The notes under the pieces were generated by a model. That model saw only the letters and a list, made by a program, of their open reading frames with translations. It did no database searches and was not told where the DNA came from. 64,000 nucleotides of DNA from contig NZ_MDED01000017.1 in NCBI RefSeq assembly GCF_002939885.1, forward strand, positions 1 through 64,000. The letters run 5' to 3'. This document shows, one piece after another, positions 1 to 9,435 of this stretch. The translations under genes and the position numbers were made by a program. Position 1 is the first letter of the stretch, and every line of letters begins with the position of its first letter. This stretch comes from Xanthomonas cucurbitae. Lineage in GTDB: Bacteria; Pseudomonadota; Gammaproteobacteria; Xanthomonadales; Xanthomonadaceae.

Positions 1-383
1 CCCCACCTCCGTTGCCTTCAAGTGGGGCCATTGTCCAGCCGACCCGTCGCAAATCCTGCAACTACCGGCTGAGGAATGGGGCTAATCAGGTAAGCTTATG
101 CATTGGCCCTGGCACTGGCGCCCGGCATCGGCATCGGATCGGCATCGGCAGGGCAATCGGGGGCAGGCCTGTCCCGCGCGCAGGCGTAGCGCGGTGGCCG
201 GCAACGTGGGCCGCTAATGCCACTGGCTACTCGCTAATGACCAAAGGTCAATGCCGAAGCCGGGCCGCACGGCGGGCTGGCGGCATGCACAGGCTGGAGC
301 TGCGTCGCCAGGCCATGCCTACCGCATCGGCGCGACAGCATCCACGGCCGTGCCGGGATACTGTCGCTGCGCAATCCCTGGAA
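1..383. other. Non-coding stretch at window start
   Basis: I see no convincing gene in this stretch. A long plus-strand frame runs through it but continues antisense through the following gene and reads as low-complexity Arg/Ala/His protein, so I treat it as a shadow. Around 125-150 there is a short GGCATCGGCATCGG-type tandem. The upstream neighbour lies outside the window. Confidence 0.4.
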
Positions 384-1691
384 TCAGGCGCGTTTGCCGC
401 GCTTGCGGATCGGGGTGACGGTGGCCGGATCGCGGCTGCCTACGGGGTCAGCATCGTAGCGGGCGATGAACTCGCGCACCTGCGGGTACACCACTTCGCG
501 CCAGCGGCGGCCGCTGAAAATGCCGTAATGGCCGGCACCTTCCACCACCAGATGGCGGCGGTGCGCCGCATCGATGCCGGTGCACAGATCGTGCACGGCT
601 TCGGTCTGGCCCAGGCCGGCGATGTCGTCCAGTTCACCTTCGATACTGAGCAGCGCGGTGTTGCGGATCGCCGACGGCTTGACCAGCTGGCCCTCCACTT
701 TCCATTTGCCCTGCGGCAGCAAAAAGTCCTGAAAGACCACGCGGATCGTGTCCAGATAATATTCGGCCGGCATGTCCAGCACGGCGTTGTACTCATCGTA
801 GAACTGCCGGTGCGCCTGCGCATCCTGCAGGTCGCCCTTGACCAGGTCGGTGTAGAAATCCCAGTGCGACATCACGTGCCGGTTGGGGTTCATCGACAGG
901 AAACCGGCGTGCTGCAGGAAGCCCGGATATACCTGGCGGCCGTGGCCCGGATACGGAAACGGCACGGTGTGGATCAGGTTGTTCTGGAACCACTCGATGC
1001 CGTTTTCCGTGGCCAGGTTGTTGACCTGGGTGGGGCTGCGGCGTGCATCGATCGGGCCGCCCATCATCACCAGCGAGCGCGGCGTGGGCTCGTCGTTGCT
1101 GGCCATCAGCGACACCGCTGCCAGCACCGGCACGGTGGGCTGGCACACGCTCACCACATGCAGGCGCTCGGCGCCGATGTGGCGGATGAAGTCCTGGATA
1201 TAGGTGATGTAGTCCTCGAGCCGGAACGCGCCTGCTTCCAGCGGCACCATGCGCGCGTCCACCCAGTCGGTCACATAGACCTTGTGGTTGCGCAGCAGGG
1301 TGCGCACGGTGTCGCGCAGCAGGGTGGCGTGGTGGCCGGACAACGGCGCAACCACCAGCACGGCGGGCTGCTCCTTCATCTTGCCGATCAGCTCGACATG
1401 GTCGCTGAAGCGCTTGAAGCGCAGCAGGCGGCAGAACGGCTTGCTCAGCACTTCGCGCTCGATGATCGGCAGCGAGTGGCCATCCACTTCGACATCGTCC
1501 AGCGCCCAAGCAGGCTTTTCGTATTCCTTGCCCAGCCGGTGGAACAGCTCGTTGCTGGCGGCCATGCGTTCTGCACCCGGGAGCGAGGCCCACAGGCTGT
1601 CGGGGTCGGAGAACATCTTGGCGTTCGCCTGGGCCTGATGCACCCAGGGAGCCAGCAGATTGCGGGTCAGCTCATGCAGTTGATAAAGCAT
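384..1691 (-). CDS. phaZ: Intracellular polyhydroxyalkanoate depolymerase (PhaZ family)
   Basis: Predicted to hydrolyse intracellular PHA/PHB ester bonds. About 435 residues, close to the usual length for intracellular PhaZ. The start MLYQLHELTRNLLAPW is the characteristic beginning of the family; an ATG three codons upstream (1700) is possible. The nucleophile region reads VVSVCQPTVP, so the usual lipase-box serine is replaced by cysteine, as established for the Ralstonia intracellular depolymerases. The C-terminal GAGHYGIFSGRRW carries the likely catalytic His. No signal peptide is seen, which fits a cytoplasmic enzyme. No PHA synthase lies in the window. The family call is firm. The physiological substrate is inferred. 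Confidence 0.88.
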   Translation of the reverse strand: MLYQLHELTRNLLAPWVHQAQANAKMFSDPDSLWASLPGAERMAASNELFHRLGKEYEKPAWALDDVEVDGHSLPIIEREVLSKPFCRLLRFKRFSDHVELIGKMKEQPAVLVVAPLSGHHATLLRDTVRTLLRNHKVYVTDWVDARMVPLEAGAFRLEDYITYIQDFIRHIGAERLHVVSVCQPTVPVLAAVSLMASNDEPTPRSLVMMGGPIDARRSPTQVNNLATENGIEWFQNNLIHTVPFPYPGHGRQVYPGFLQHAGFLSMNPNRHVMSHWDFYTDLVKGDLQDAQAHRQFYDEYNAVLDMPAEYYLDTIRVVFQDFLLPQGKWKVEGQLVKPSAIRNTALLSIEGELDDIAGLGQTEAVHDLCTGIDAAHRRHLVVEGAGHYGIFSGRRWREVVYPQVREFIARYDADPVGSRDPATVTPIRKRGKRA

Positions 1692-1750
1692 TCCACCCAT
1701 CCATGCGGTTTTGCTGCCGCGCAGCATACCCGGTTTGGCGCATTTGCACC

Positions 1751-2395
1751 TTAATGGGGCTGCGGACGGTGGCAAGCCCCTCTCCCACCGGGAGAGCTGT
1801 GTTCCAGTGCCGATGCGGCGTCCAGCAATTGCGGCGACAACCAGCAATGCGACCCCAGCGCGGTGAACCCGGCACTGGCAAAACGCTTGCGATACCAGCG
1901 CGCCGGGCGTGGCTGGAAGCCGTCGTGGTCACCTTCGAACGCGTCTTCCTGCGCAAAGGTCTCCAGGAAGGCGACGCCTGCGCACAGTTCGGCCAGCCCC
2001 GGCAGGCCCTGGTTGAATTCGCGGGCGGACACGTAATGCAGGACGTCCGAACAGATCAACAGGTCCACCGGCGCGCAGGGGCGCAGCCAGGCGAAGTCGC
2101 CGAAACGGGCCGGATGGATCTGACGACTGCGGCCATAGCGCTGCACGGCATAGGCGCTACTGTCGAACCCCAGGTAACTCAGCTTGGGGCGCAGCGCCAG
2201 CAGCGGGGCGCGCCATGCGCCTTCGCCGCAGCCCACATCCAGCACGCTGCGGATCGGTCGCTCCAAGTAGTACTCGGCTTGGGCCACGGCCAGTGCGACC
2301 TTGCGTCGCAGGCGCGCCGGGTCGGCCAGGCCCGCGTTGCGGTACCAGCGGGTGAAATAGGCAGCGTCGTACTGTTTGTGCTCGGGCGTGGGCAT
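1751..2395 (-). CDS. Class I SAM-dependent methyltransferase
   Basis: 214 residues. Motif I is clear (SVLDVGCGEGAWRAPLL, about residue 45), followed by the acidic motif II end (LGFDSS) and a motif IV-like LLICSDVLHYV, which mark a Rossmann-fold methyltransferase. The substrate cannot be read from the sequence. The chosen ATG gives MPTPEHKQYD. The last residues (SSPGGRGACHRPQPH) are encoded by a copy of the CTCTCCC/GGGAGAG palindrome, so the natural C-terminus appears to have been replaced by repeat sequence. It lies divergent to the hemJ-like gene, with 72 bp between the starts. Confidence 0.8.
   Translation of the reverse strand: MPTPEHKQYDAAYFTRWYRNAGLADPARLRRKVALAVAQAEYYLERPIRSVLDVGCGEGAWRAPLLALRPKLSYLGFDSSAYAVQRYGRSRQIHPARFGDFAWLRPCAPVDLLICSDVLHYVSAREFNQGLPGLAELCAGVAFLETFAQEDAFEGDHDGFQPRPARWYRKRFASAGFTALGSHCWLSPQLLDAASALEHSSPGGRGACHRPQPH
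1780..1796. repeat. CTCTCCC-ACC-GGGAGAG palindrome inside a gene end
   Basis: A 7-bp inverted repeat with a 3-nt loop inside the 3' end of the methyltransferase. The same core recurs at 36195-36217, and a CTTCTCCC variant at 43521-43541. It belongs to a dispersed REP-like intergenic family, which here contributes coding sequence. Confidence 0.7.
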
Positions 2396-2467
2396 GGGGG
2401 ATGCGCTTTTGCGCCATTGGATAGGTGAAAATGCGGGCCATCCTACGCCAGCCAGCGGAGCCAGCGC

Positions 2468-2914
2468 ATGACCCTGTACCTGTGGATCAAGACCTTCCAT
2501 CTGTTGTTCGTCATCGCCTGGATGGCGGCGGTGTTTTATCTGCCGCGGATCCTGGTCAACATCGCCGAAGCCGGCAACGACACTGCGGTGCGCGCGCGCC
2601 TGGTGCTGATGGGGCGGCGGCTGTACCGGTTCGGCCACAGCATGCTCGGTCTGGCGCTGCTGCTGGGCGCGGTGCTGTGGCTGGGCTACCGGGTGATTCC
2701 CGATTTTCCGACCATGGTGGCCGGCGGCTGGCTGCATGCCAAGCTGTTCGCGGTGGCCTTGATCCTGGCGCACTACATCGTGGCCGGGCGCTGGTTGAAG
2801 GGCGTGGACCAGGGCCGTGCGCTGCCTGGCGGCCGCGCGTTGCGGTTGTTCAACGAAGTACCGGTGGTGCTGCTGGTGGGCGTGATCTGGCTGGTGCTTG
2901 CCAAGCCGTTCTGA
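2468..2914 (+). CDS. hemJ: HemJ-like protoporphyrinogen IX oxidase (CopD/UPF0093 family)
   Basis: 148 residues with four predicted membrane helices. The opening LYLWIKTFHLLFVIAWMAAVFYLPR, with its conserved His and Arg, and the later GWLHAKLFAVALILAHY match the HemJ family, which oxidises protoporphyrinogen IX to protoporphyrin IX in heme synthesis at the inner membrane. A GGAG ribosome site lies 7-10 bases ahead of the ATG. Transcribed alone, divergent from the methyltransferase. The family is clear. The heme role rests on established work on HemJ in other bacteria. Confidence 0.85.
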   Translation: MTLYLWIKTFHLLFVIAWMAAVFYLPRILVNIAEAGNDTAVRARLVLMGRRLYRFGHSMLGLALLLGAVLWLGYRVIPDFPTMVAGGWLHAKLFAVALILAHYIVAGRWLKGVDQGRALPGGRALRLFNEVPVVLLVGVIWLVLAKPF

Positions 2915-2920
2915 GTGCAG

Positions 2921-2938
2921 CGTGCCTGCGCAGGCACG
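2921..2938. terminator. Hairpin between convergent genes
   Basis: A perfect 18-nt palindrome (CGTGCCTGCGCAGGCACG) lies between the hemJ stop and the stop of the opposing TPR gene. There is no T-tract on either side, so intrinsic termination is only a possibility. Confidence 0.4.
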
Positions 2939-2978
2939 ACGGGGGCGGTGCTGCAGATCGTTGGATCTCAGCCAGTGC

Positions 2979-3734
2979 TCATGCGCCGGAGTCCAGCTCA
3001 CGCAGCCCCTTGCGTGCCAGCTCGACCCAGGCGCGTTGCTCGCGTTGGTAGTGCCTGGGCGAGGCGGCGGCATGGCGCAGTACCTGTTCGTATACCGCCT
3101 TGGCCTGGTCGCTGCGTGCGGTGCGCTGTAGCAGCTGTGCATAGCGCAGGCGCGCCTCTTCACCGGGATAGCCCTGCGCCAGTGTCTCGTACTCGTGCAG
3201 TGCGGCGTCGGTGTCGCCGCTGTCTTCGACGGCGCGCGCATACAGCAGATGCCCGTCGTGCGAACGGAAGCCGGGGTTGGCCGCGATCAGTGCATCCAGG
3301 GTCTGCCGCGTCTGCTGCGGTTGGCCCAGCCCGAACTGCGCCCTGGCCAGGCCCAGCATCAGGTGCGGATCATCGCGATACAGCCCGCGCAGTGCGCCCT
3401 GGTAATGCTCGGCGGCCTGCGCGTAATCGCCGCGTGCCAGCAGGCTTTCGGCGAGTTGGCGACGATTTTCCGGGGTATCGGCCACATCCAGCCGGCGCGA
3501 GGCGTCGCGCTGTTCGCGCTGCGGGTCCAGGGTGTTGCGCACGCGCTTGAGGCTGCGGCGCGCGTTGGGGTCGTTGCGCAGGTCGGGAATGACCGCCACG
3601 CATACGTAGACCAGCACCGCCAGCAGCGAAAACGCCAGCAGCAGGAAGAGCCAGTACAGCGGGCGCCCGCTGCGCACCACGTGGACGCAGCAGGCAGCTT
3701 GCAGCAACAGCGAAATCAGCAGGAGCGGAGACAT
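2979..3734 (-). CDS. Membrane-anchored TPR protein
   Basis: 251 residues. Two N-terminal hydrophobic segments (about 1-15 and 27-50) are followed by a soluble region with at least three tetratricopeptide-like repeats, for example LAESLLARGDYAQAAEHYQGA, GLARAQFGLGQPQQTRQTLD and RYAQLLQRTARSDQAKAVYE. It looks like an inner-membrane scaffold with its TPRs on one side. The partner is unknown. It lies 61 bp downstream of accA on the same strand and may be the last gene of that transcript. Confidence 0.75.
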   Translation of the reverse strand: MSPLLLISLLLQAACCVHVVRSGRPLYWLFLLLAFSLLAVLVYVCVAVIPDLRNDPNARRSLKRVRNTLDPQREQRDASRRLDVADTPENRRQLAESLLARGDYAQAAEHYQGALRGLYRDDPHLMLGLARAQFGLGQPQQTRQTLDALIAANPGFRSHDGHLLYARAVEDSGDTDAALHEYETLAQGYPGEEARLRYAQLLQRTARSDQAKAVYEQVLRHAAASPRHYQREQRAWVELARKGLRELDSGA

Positions 3735-3795
3735 GCGAGTGAGGCGTCCTTTCCATGGCCGCGCACTCGGCGCGGCCGGTCAGCGTGCACGCGGG

Positions 3796-4755
3796 TCAAT
3801 GCCCTTCGTAGGCACCGTAGCTGCGCAGGCGCTCGTAGCGTTGCTGCAGCAGGGTTTCCACCGGGATCTTTTCCAGTGCGTCCAGTTCGTTGAGCAATAC
3901 CGCCTTCAGGCGCTTGCCCATCTGCTCGGGGTTGCGGTGCGCGCCGCCGGTGGGCTCGCGGATCACCTTGTCGACCAGGCCCAGGCCCTTCAGGCGCTTG
4001 GCGGTCAGGCCGAGCTGTTCGGCGGCGTCCTTGGCCTTGGCGGCATCCTTCCACAGGATCGAGGCGCAGCCTTCGGGTGAAATGACCGAATAGGTGCCGT
4101 ATTCCAGCATCAGGGTGCGGTCGCCCACGCCGATCGCCAGCGCGCCGCCGGAGCCGCCTTCGCCGATCACGGTGCAGATCACCGGGATCTTGAGCTCGGC
4201 CATTTCCAGCAGGTTGCGCGCGATCGCCTCGGACTGGCCGCGTTCCTCGGCACCGATGCCGGGATACGCGCCGGGGGTGTCGATGAAGGTCAGCAGCGGC
4301 AGGCGAAAGCGTTCGGCCAACTTCATCAGGCGCAGCGCCTTGCGGTAACCCTCCGGGCGCGGCATGCCGAAATTACGCGCCACCTTGGTCTTGGTGTCGC
4401 GGCCCTTCTGGTGGCCGATGATGACCACAGGGCGCCCGTCGATACGGCCCAGGCCACCGACGATCGCCTTGTCGTCGGCATAGGCGCGGTCGCCGGCCAG
4501 TTCCTGGAACTCATCGCAGAGGGTGCCGATGTAGTCCAGCGTATACGGGCGTTGCGGGTGACGCGCCAGCTGCGCGACCTGCCAGGCCGACAGGTCGCGG
4601 AAGATCTGCGCGGTGCGCAGGCGCAGCTTGTCGCGCAGCGCGCGCACTTCGGTGTCCACGTTGACCGCGGGCCCGGTGCTGGCCTTGCGCAGCTCCTGGA
4701 TCTTGGCTTCCAGATCGGCGATGGGTTGCTCGAAGTCGAGGTAGTTGGGATTCAT
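3796..4755 (-). CDS. accA: Acetyl-CoA carboxylase carboxyltransferase subunit alpha
   Basis: 319 residues, the standard AccA length. With AccD it transfers CO2 from carboxybiotin to acetyl-CoA, the first step of fatty-acid synthesis. The N-terminal helical region [18 protein letters not shown] and the crotonase-like core ([35 protein letters not shown]) are unmistakable. It is the last clear gene of the lipid A / replication block, separated from dnaE by 162 bp that contain an inverted heptamer-repeat element. Confidence 0.97.
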   Translation of the reverse strand: MNPNYLDFEQPIADLEAKIQELRKASTGPAVNVDTEVRALRDKLRLRTAQIFRDLSAWQVAQLARHPQRPYTLDYIGTLCDEFQELAGDRAYADDKAIVGGLGRIDGRPVVIIGHQKGRDTKTKVARNFGMPRPEGYRKALRLMKLAERFRLPLLTFIDTPGAYPGIGAEERGQSEAIARNLLEMAELKIPVICTVIGEGGSGGALAIGVGDRTLMLEYGTYSVISPEGCASILWKDAAKAKDAAEQLGLTAKRLKGLGLVDKVIREPTGGAHRNPEQMGKRLKAVLLNELDALEKIPVETLLQQRYERLRSYGAYEGH

Positions 4756-4830
4756 GCAGTGGTGTCATCAACGTAAGGCGGGGAGTGTAGCTGAAGCGGT
4801 GTGGCTGGCCCGTACGGGGGCGTTGGGAGC

Positions 4831-4912
4831 GGAATCGGGAATCGGGAGTCGGGAATCAAAGCAAGGTATCCGGCCGCCCCTACGCTTTTGCGATTCCCCA
4901 TTCCCGATTCCC
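4831..4912. repeat. Inverted GGGAATC heptamer element, accA/dnaE junction
   Basis: The left arm (4831-4857) is four tandem copies of GGGAATC/GGGAGTC. The right arm (4891-4912) is the reverse complement (GATTCCC units). The unique middle is about 33 nt. The arms can fold into a long hairpin in either transcript. Similar elements occur at 9345-9477 and 10638-10747. Confidence 0.8.
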
Positions 4913-4917
4913 AATTT

Positions 4918-7900
4918 TCACGCCCATGGCGGGCTGTACTTGATCTTCACCGTTCGCACCGCCGGGTCGGCGCGCAGGCTGTCCATCAGCTGTTGGTCGA
5001 TGCGCACCGAGTGGCTGCCGTTGAGGTCGAGCATGCCGGCCACGCCGCCGCTGGGGGTGCGCAGCAGCAGGTCCAGGCGCAGGGGGGTCTTGCCGGGGCG
5101 GTGCTTGGCCAGCAGCGCGTCGATGCGGGGGAAGGCCTGCTTCTCGCGCAGGTCCAGGCGCAGCGACAGCCGCTGTGCATGCTCGGCGCAGATCTGCTCG
5201 TAGTCCCAGCATTGGCGGATGCGCAGGCTGTAGCCACCGTTGAATTCGTCTTCGCGCAGGCCGCCCTTGACGATCAGGATACGGTCGCGGGTGAGCAGGT
5301 GGCCGAATTCGGCCATCGCATCGGAAAACGCACTGCATTCCACCCGCCCGCGGCCGTCTTCCAGTTGCACGAATACCTGGCTGTCGCCCTTGCGGCGCAC
5401 GCCGATCACCTGGCCGGCCAGGATCGCGCTGACTTCCGGGCGCCAGGCGCGTTTTTCGCCGTCGCCGCCACCTCCACCACCGCCACCGCCACCACCGCCA
5501 CGTTGCTGGGAAGCCAGGATCTTTTCCAGCGCGCCCAGGTCGCAGCCGACCAGCTCGCGCACTTCTTCGCGGTGCGGGTCGAACGGATGCCCGCTGAGGT
5601 AGAAGCCCAGCGTTTCGCGCTCGCCGGTGAGCAACTGGCCCAGCGGCCACTCCTTGCTCTCGGGCAGGTCCAGGCGCATTGCCGGCGCGCTTGGGTCCGG
5701 CCCGCCGAACAGCGAGTTCTGCCCCGAGGCGCGTTCGCGCGCCATCTGCTCGGTGGCCTTCATCACTTCGGGCAACTGCAGCATCAGCGAGGCGCGGTTC
5801 TTGCCCAGCCCATCCATCGCGCCGGCATGGATCATCGCTTCCAGCGTGCGCCGGTTGAGCTTGGCGGTGCCCACGCGCGTGCAGAAATCCAGCAGCGTAG
5901 TGTAGGGGCCGCCACGCTGGCGCTCTTCGACGATCGCCTCGCAGGCGCCCTGGCCAACGCCCTTGATCGCGCCCAGGCCATACTGGATCGTGTCCGGGGT
6001 GGCGGCTTCGAACATGTAGGCCGATTCGTTGACGCGCGGTGGCTTGACGGTGAGGCCGAGGTTGCGCACTTCATCGAGAAAGCCGACCACCTTGTCGGTG
6101 TTGTCCATGTCCGAGGACAGCGTCGCGGCCATGAATTCGGCCGGGTAATGCCGTTTCAGCCAGGCGGTCTGGTAGCTGACCAGCGCGTAGGCGGCAGCGT
6201 GCGACTTGTTGAAGCCGTAGCCGGCGAACTTCTCCATCAAATCGAAGATTTCGTCGGCCTTGGCGGCGCCCACGCCGCCCTTGGCTGCACCTTCGCGGAA
6301 GATTTCGCGGTGCTTGGCCATTTCGGCCGGCACCTTCTTGCCCATCGCACGACGCAACAGGTCGGCGCCGCCCAGCGAATAATCGCCGACGATCTGCGCC
6401 ATCTGCATCACCTGCTCCTGGTACACCATGATGCCGTAGGTGTCTTTCAGGATGGCTTCGGTGCGCGGATCGGGATACACGATCTCCTGCTGGCCGTGCT
6501 TGCGCGCGTTGAAGTCCGGGATCAGGTCCATCGGGCCGGGGCGGTACAGCGACACCAGCGCGATCAGGTCCTCGAAGCGGTCCGGGCGTGCGTCCTTGAG
6601 CAGGCGGCGCATGCCCGAGGATTCGAACTGGAACACCGCACCAGTGCTGCCCGAGGCGAACACACCTTTGTAGGTGGGCGCGTCGTCCAGCGGGATGGCG
6701 GTGATGTCCACCGGGTCGATGCCGGCGCGCGCGTGGCGCACGTTGATCGCCTTGACCGCCCAATCGATGATGGTCAGCGTGCGCAGGCCGAGGAAGTCGA
6801 ACTTCACCAGGCCCACGGCTTCGACGTCGTCCTTGTCGAACTGGGTGACCGGATTCTTGCCGCGGCCGTCTTCGTCGTGTTCGGCGAACAGCGGGCAGAA
6901 CTCGCTCAATGGCTCGGGCGCGATCACCACGCCGCCGGCGTGCTTGCCGGCGTTGCGGGTGAGGTCTTCGAGCTGGCGCGCCAGGTCCATCAGGTCGCGC
7001 ACGTCGTCCTCGACCTGGTAGCGCTGGATCAGGTCCGGCGAGGCCATCTCCGAGTCCTTGCCTTCGCCCATCGCATCCTTGAGCGTGATGCCCAGGATGT
7101 TGGGGATCAGCTTGGCCACGCTGTCGACCAGCCCGTAGGTGAAGCCGAGCACGCGCCCGGCATCGCGCACCACCGCCTTGGCGGCCATGGTGCCGTAGGT
7201 GATGATCTGGCTGACGCGCTCGCGGCCGTACTTGCGCGCCACGTAGTCGATGACTTCGTCGCGGCGGTCCATGCAGAAGTCGATGTCGAAGTCGGGCATC
7301 GACACGCGCTCTGGATTCAGGAAGCGCTCGAACAGCAGGTTGTACGGCAGCGGGTCCAGGTCGGTGATCTGCAGCGCCCAGGCCACCAGCGAACCGGCAC
7401 CGGAACCGCGCCCCGGGCCGATCGGAATGCCCTGGTTCTTGCCCCACTGGATGAAGTCGGCCACGATCAGGAAGTAGCCGGGAAAGCCCATCTTGATGAT
7501 GGTGTCCAGTTCGAATTCGAGCCGGTCCACATAGTCCTGGCGCGTCTTGCCCGGTGCGATGGGGTTCTTTTCCAGACGTGCGGCCAGACCCTCGCGCGAC
7601 TGGCTGCGGATCCAGGTGTCCAGGGTCTGGTCTTCTGGCACCGGATAGGCGGGCAGGAAGTAGGTGCCCAGGCGCATTTCGATGTTGCAGCGCTGCGCCA
7701 GCGCCTGCGTGTTGTCGATGGCATCGGGCACATCGGCGAACAGCGCGGCCATCTCGTCGCTGGATTTCAGGTGCTGCTGGTCGCTGTAGTCGCGTGGGCG
7801 CTTGGGGTCGTCCAGCACGCGGCCGGAGGAAATGCACACGCGCGCTTCGTGCGCATTGAAGTCGCTGGCATCCAGAAACCGCACGTCGTTGCTGGCCACC

Positions 7901-8523
7901 ACCGGCAGCCCGCGCACGCCAGCCGCATGCAGGGCGAACTGGTTGAAGCGTTCCTCGCCCTCGCGCCCGGTGCGGGTCAGTTCCAGATGCAGGCCATCGC
8001 CGAACACGCGCTGCCAGTCGGCCAGCTGCTGCTCGGCAAGGTCGGCACGGCCTTCGTTGAACAGGCGCCCGGCCAGGCTGTCGCGGCCGGCCAGCGCAAA
8101 CAGGTTGGCGTGGCCGGCCTGCAGCCACTCGGGATGGATCGCCACGCCGCCTTCGGGGCGATGGCCTTCCATCCAGGCGCGCGTGAGCAGCCGCGACAGG
8201 CTCAGGTAGCCGTCGCGGTCGCGGCACAGCAGGGTCATGCGCCAGGGCGTCATGTCCGGCGTGGCGATCATCACGTCGGCGCCGGCGATGGGCTTGATGC
8301 CCACGCCCTCGGCGGCCTTGTAGAACTTGACCAGCGCGAACAGGTTGTTGAGATCGGTGACCGCCAGCGCCGGCATGTCGAGTTCGACCGCCCGGCTCAG
8401 CAAATTGGCCTGTTTGGCCTTTTTCGGGTCAGCCTGATCCGGTTTCTCGGGCACGCGGATGGTGGAATCCGCCAGCGAGAACTCGGTGTGGACGTGCAGA
8501 TGGACGAAGCGGGAAGTGGACAT
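4918..8523 (-). CDS. dnaE: DNA polymerase III subunit alpha
   Basis: 1201 residues; E. coli DnaE has 1160. It is the replicative polymerase catalytic subunit. It opens with the PHP domain (FVHLHVHTEFSLADS). The polymerase core contains GRGSGAGSLVAWAL and the catalytic PDFDIDFC Asp pair. The third acidic region is KFDFLGLRTL, and the C-terminal OB-fold region (ILAGQVIGVRRK) follows. Just before the OB fold, residues 1009-1020 are twelve consecutive glycines encoded by GGN codons at 5464-5499, an unusual spacer that probably arose by repeat slippage. Located between rnhB and accA, as in many gammaproteobacteria. Confidence 0.97.
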   Translation of the reverse strand: MSTSRFVHLHVHTEFSLADSTIRVPEKPDQADPKKAKQANLLSRAVELDMPALAVTDLNNLFALVKFYKAAEGVGIKPIAGADVMIATPDMTPWRMTLLCRDRDGYLSLSRLLTRAWMEGHRPEGGVAIHPEWLQAGHANLFALAGRDSLAGRLFNEGRADLAEQQLADWQRVFGDGLHLELTRTGREGEERFNQFALHAAGVRGLPVVASNDVRFLDASDFNAHEARVCISSGRVLDDPKRPRDYSDQQHLKSSDEMAALFADVPDAIDNTQALAQRCNIEMRLGTYFLPAYPVPEDQTLDTWIRSQSREGLAARLEKNPIAPGKTRQDYVDRLEFELDTIIKMGFPGYFLIVADFIQWGKNQGIPIGPGRGSGAGSLVAWALQITDLDPLPYNLLFERFLNPERVSMPDFDIDFCMDRRDEVIDYVARKYGRERVSQIITYGTMAAKAVVRDAGRVLGFTYGLVDSVAKLIPNILGITLKDAMGEGKDSEMASPDLIQRYQVEDDVRDLMDLARQLEDLTRNAGKHAGGVVIAPEPLSEFCPLFAEHDEDGRGKNPVTQFDKDDVEAVGLVKFDFLGLRTLTIIDWAVKAINVRHARAGIDPVDITAIPLDDAPTYKGVFASGSTGAVFQFESSGMRRLLKDARPDRFEDLIALVSLYRPGPMDLIPDFNARKHGQQEIVYPDPRTEAILKDTYGIMVYQEQVMQMAQIVGDYSLGGADLLRRAMGKKVPAEMAKHREIFREGAAKGGVGAAKADEIFDLMEKFAGYGFNKSHAAAYALVSYQTAWLKRHYPAEFMAATLSSDMDNTDKVVGFLDEVRNLGLTVKPPRVNESAYMFEAATPDTIQYGLGAIKGVGQGACEAIVEERQRGGPYTTLLDFCTRVGTAKLNRRTLEAMIHAGAMDGLGKNRASLMLQLPEVMKATEQMARERASGQNSLFGGPDPSAPAMRLDLPESKEWPLGQLLTGERETLGFYLSGHPFDPHREEVRELVGCDLGALEKILASQQRGGGGGGGGGGGGDGEKRAWRPEVSAILAGQVIGVRRKGDSQVFVQLEDGRGRVECSAFSDAMAEFGHLLTRDRILIVKGGLREDEFNGGYSLRIRQCWDYEQICAEHAQRLSLRLDLREKQAFPRIDALLAKHRPGKTPLRLDLLLRTPSGGVAGMLDLNGSHSVRIDQQLMDSLRADPAVRTVKIKYSPPWA
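5464..5499 (-). repeat. In-frame poly-glycine trinucleotide tract in dnaE
   Basis: Twelve GGN codons in a row (GGC, GGT and one GGA) encode Gly12 in the linker ahead of the DnaE OB fold. It is a candidate length-variable microsatellite. Confidence 0.85.
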
Positions 8524-8596
8524 GCGGAACCAGAACGATGCCCGCGCAGGGTAGCGGCGGGGGCGGGGAGGAACAAGGCTTGACAGGTGGGGCGGC

Positions 8597-8763
8597 GGGA
8601 CCCGGGACCCGGGGCCGGGGACCCGGAAAAGCGGTGAATCGCTTGATTGAAAGCCCGCGCATCGCTTCCTGCACGGGCGGGGAGCTGCGCCGGTCTGTGC
8701 CTAGACGGCCCCGGCGTGTTGCAAGATCCGCAGCTGTTCCGGGTCCCCGGTCCCCGGTTCCGG
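8597..8763. repeat. Inverted GGGACCC element, dnaE/rnhB junction
   Basis: The left arm (8597-8626) holds GGGACCC and GGGGCC units. The right arm (8739-8763) holds GGTCCCC units in reverse complement. The right arm lies inside the 3' end of rnhB and encodes its last charged residues ([11 protein letters not shown]). It has the same inverted-pair architecture as the GGGAATC elements but a different unit. Confidence 0.7.
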
Positions 8764-9435
8764 AGACCGGCTCTCCCGGCTTTCCAGCGCCAACCGCACC
8801 GGCGCAAAGCTGCGCCGGTGCTGCGGGCATGGCCCATACTTTCGCAGCGCGGTCAGATGTACCGGCGTGGCATAGCCCTTGTGCTGGTCGAAGCGGTAGT
8901 TGGGGTATTGGGCGTGCAGGGCGTGCATCAGGCGGTCGCGGGTGACCTTGGCCACGATCGAGGCCGCCATGATGGCGCGGTCCAGGCCATCGCCGCCGAC
9001 CAGCGCCTCGGCCGGGCAAGGCAGCCCCTTGGGCACGCGGTTGCCGTCGATGCGCGCAAACCCGGCCACATGCGCCACCCCTTCCACCGCGCGCCGCATG
9101 CCGAGCATGGTGGCCTGGTAGATGTTGATGCGGTCGATCTCTTCGCTGTCGATCAACACCACCGACCACGCCAGCGCCCGGTCGACGATGCGCGCGTACA
9201 GCTGCTCGCGGCGCTCGGCAGTCAGTTGCTTGGAATCGTCCAACCCGTTGATGCGCGGCTTGGCAGGATCCAAGACCACCGCCGCCACCGCCACCGGCCC
9301 GGCCAGCGGACCGCGGCCGGCTTCGTCGACGCCGGCGATGAGACGGGAATCGGGAATCGGGAGTGGGGAATCGTGGAAAAGCCCGTCCTGCGTCGTCGGA
9401 ACGACCAAGGCAGCAGGGGAGGTGGAGCGCTTCAT
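8701..9435 (-). CDS. rnhB: Ribonuclease HII
   Basis: About 244 residues. It removes ribonucleotides and RNA from RNA-DNA hybrids. The core [25 protein letters not shown] carries the DEAGRG metal-binding motif. [14 protein letters not shown] and the later Asp-containing region follow. The conserved [15 protein letters not shown] marks the end of the catalytic fold. The start overlaps the lpxB stop as ATGA. The first 40 residues include PLPIPDSRL, translated from the GGGAATC repeat, and the last 25 come from a GGGACCC-type repeat, so both termini are non-conserved extensions. Confidence 0.93.
   Translation of the reverse strand: MKRSTSPAALVVPTTQDGLFHDSPLPIPDSRLIAGVDEAGRGPLAGPVAVAAVVLDPAKPRINGLDDSKQLTAERREQLYARIVDRALAWSVVLIDSEEIDRINIYQATMLGMRRAVEGVAHVAGFARIDGNRVPKGLPCPAEALVGGDGLDRAIMAASIVAKVTRDRLMHALHAQYPNYRFDQHKGYATPVHLTALRKYGPCPQHRRSFAPVRLALESRESRSPEPGTGDPEQLRILQHAGAV

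Noticed and set aside
12-1754. Long plus-strand open frame (580 codons)
   Set aside because: Antisense to the PHA depolymerase; translation is His/Arg/Ala-rich with no family motif, which is expected in high-GC DNA.
4801-8583. 1260-codon plus-strand open frame
   Set aside because: Exactly antisense to dnaE; the frame is open because of third-position GC bias and contains no domain.
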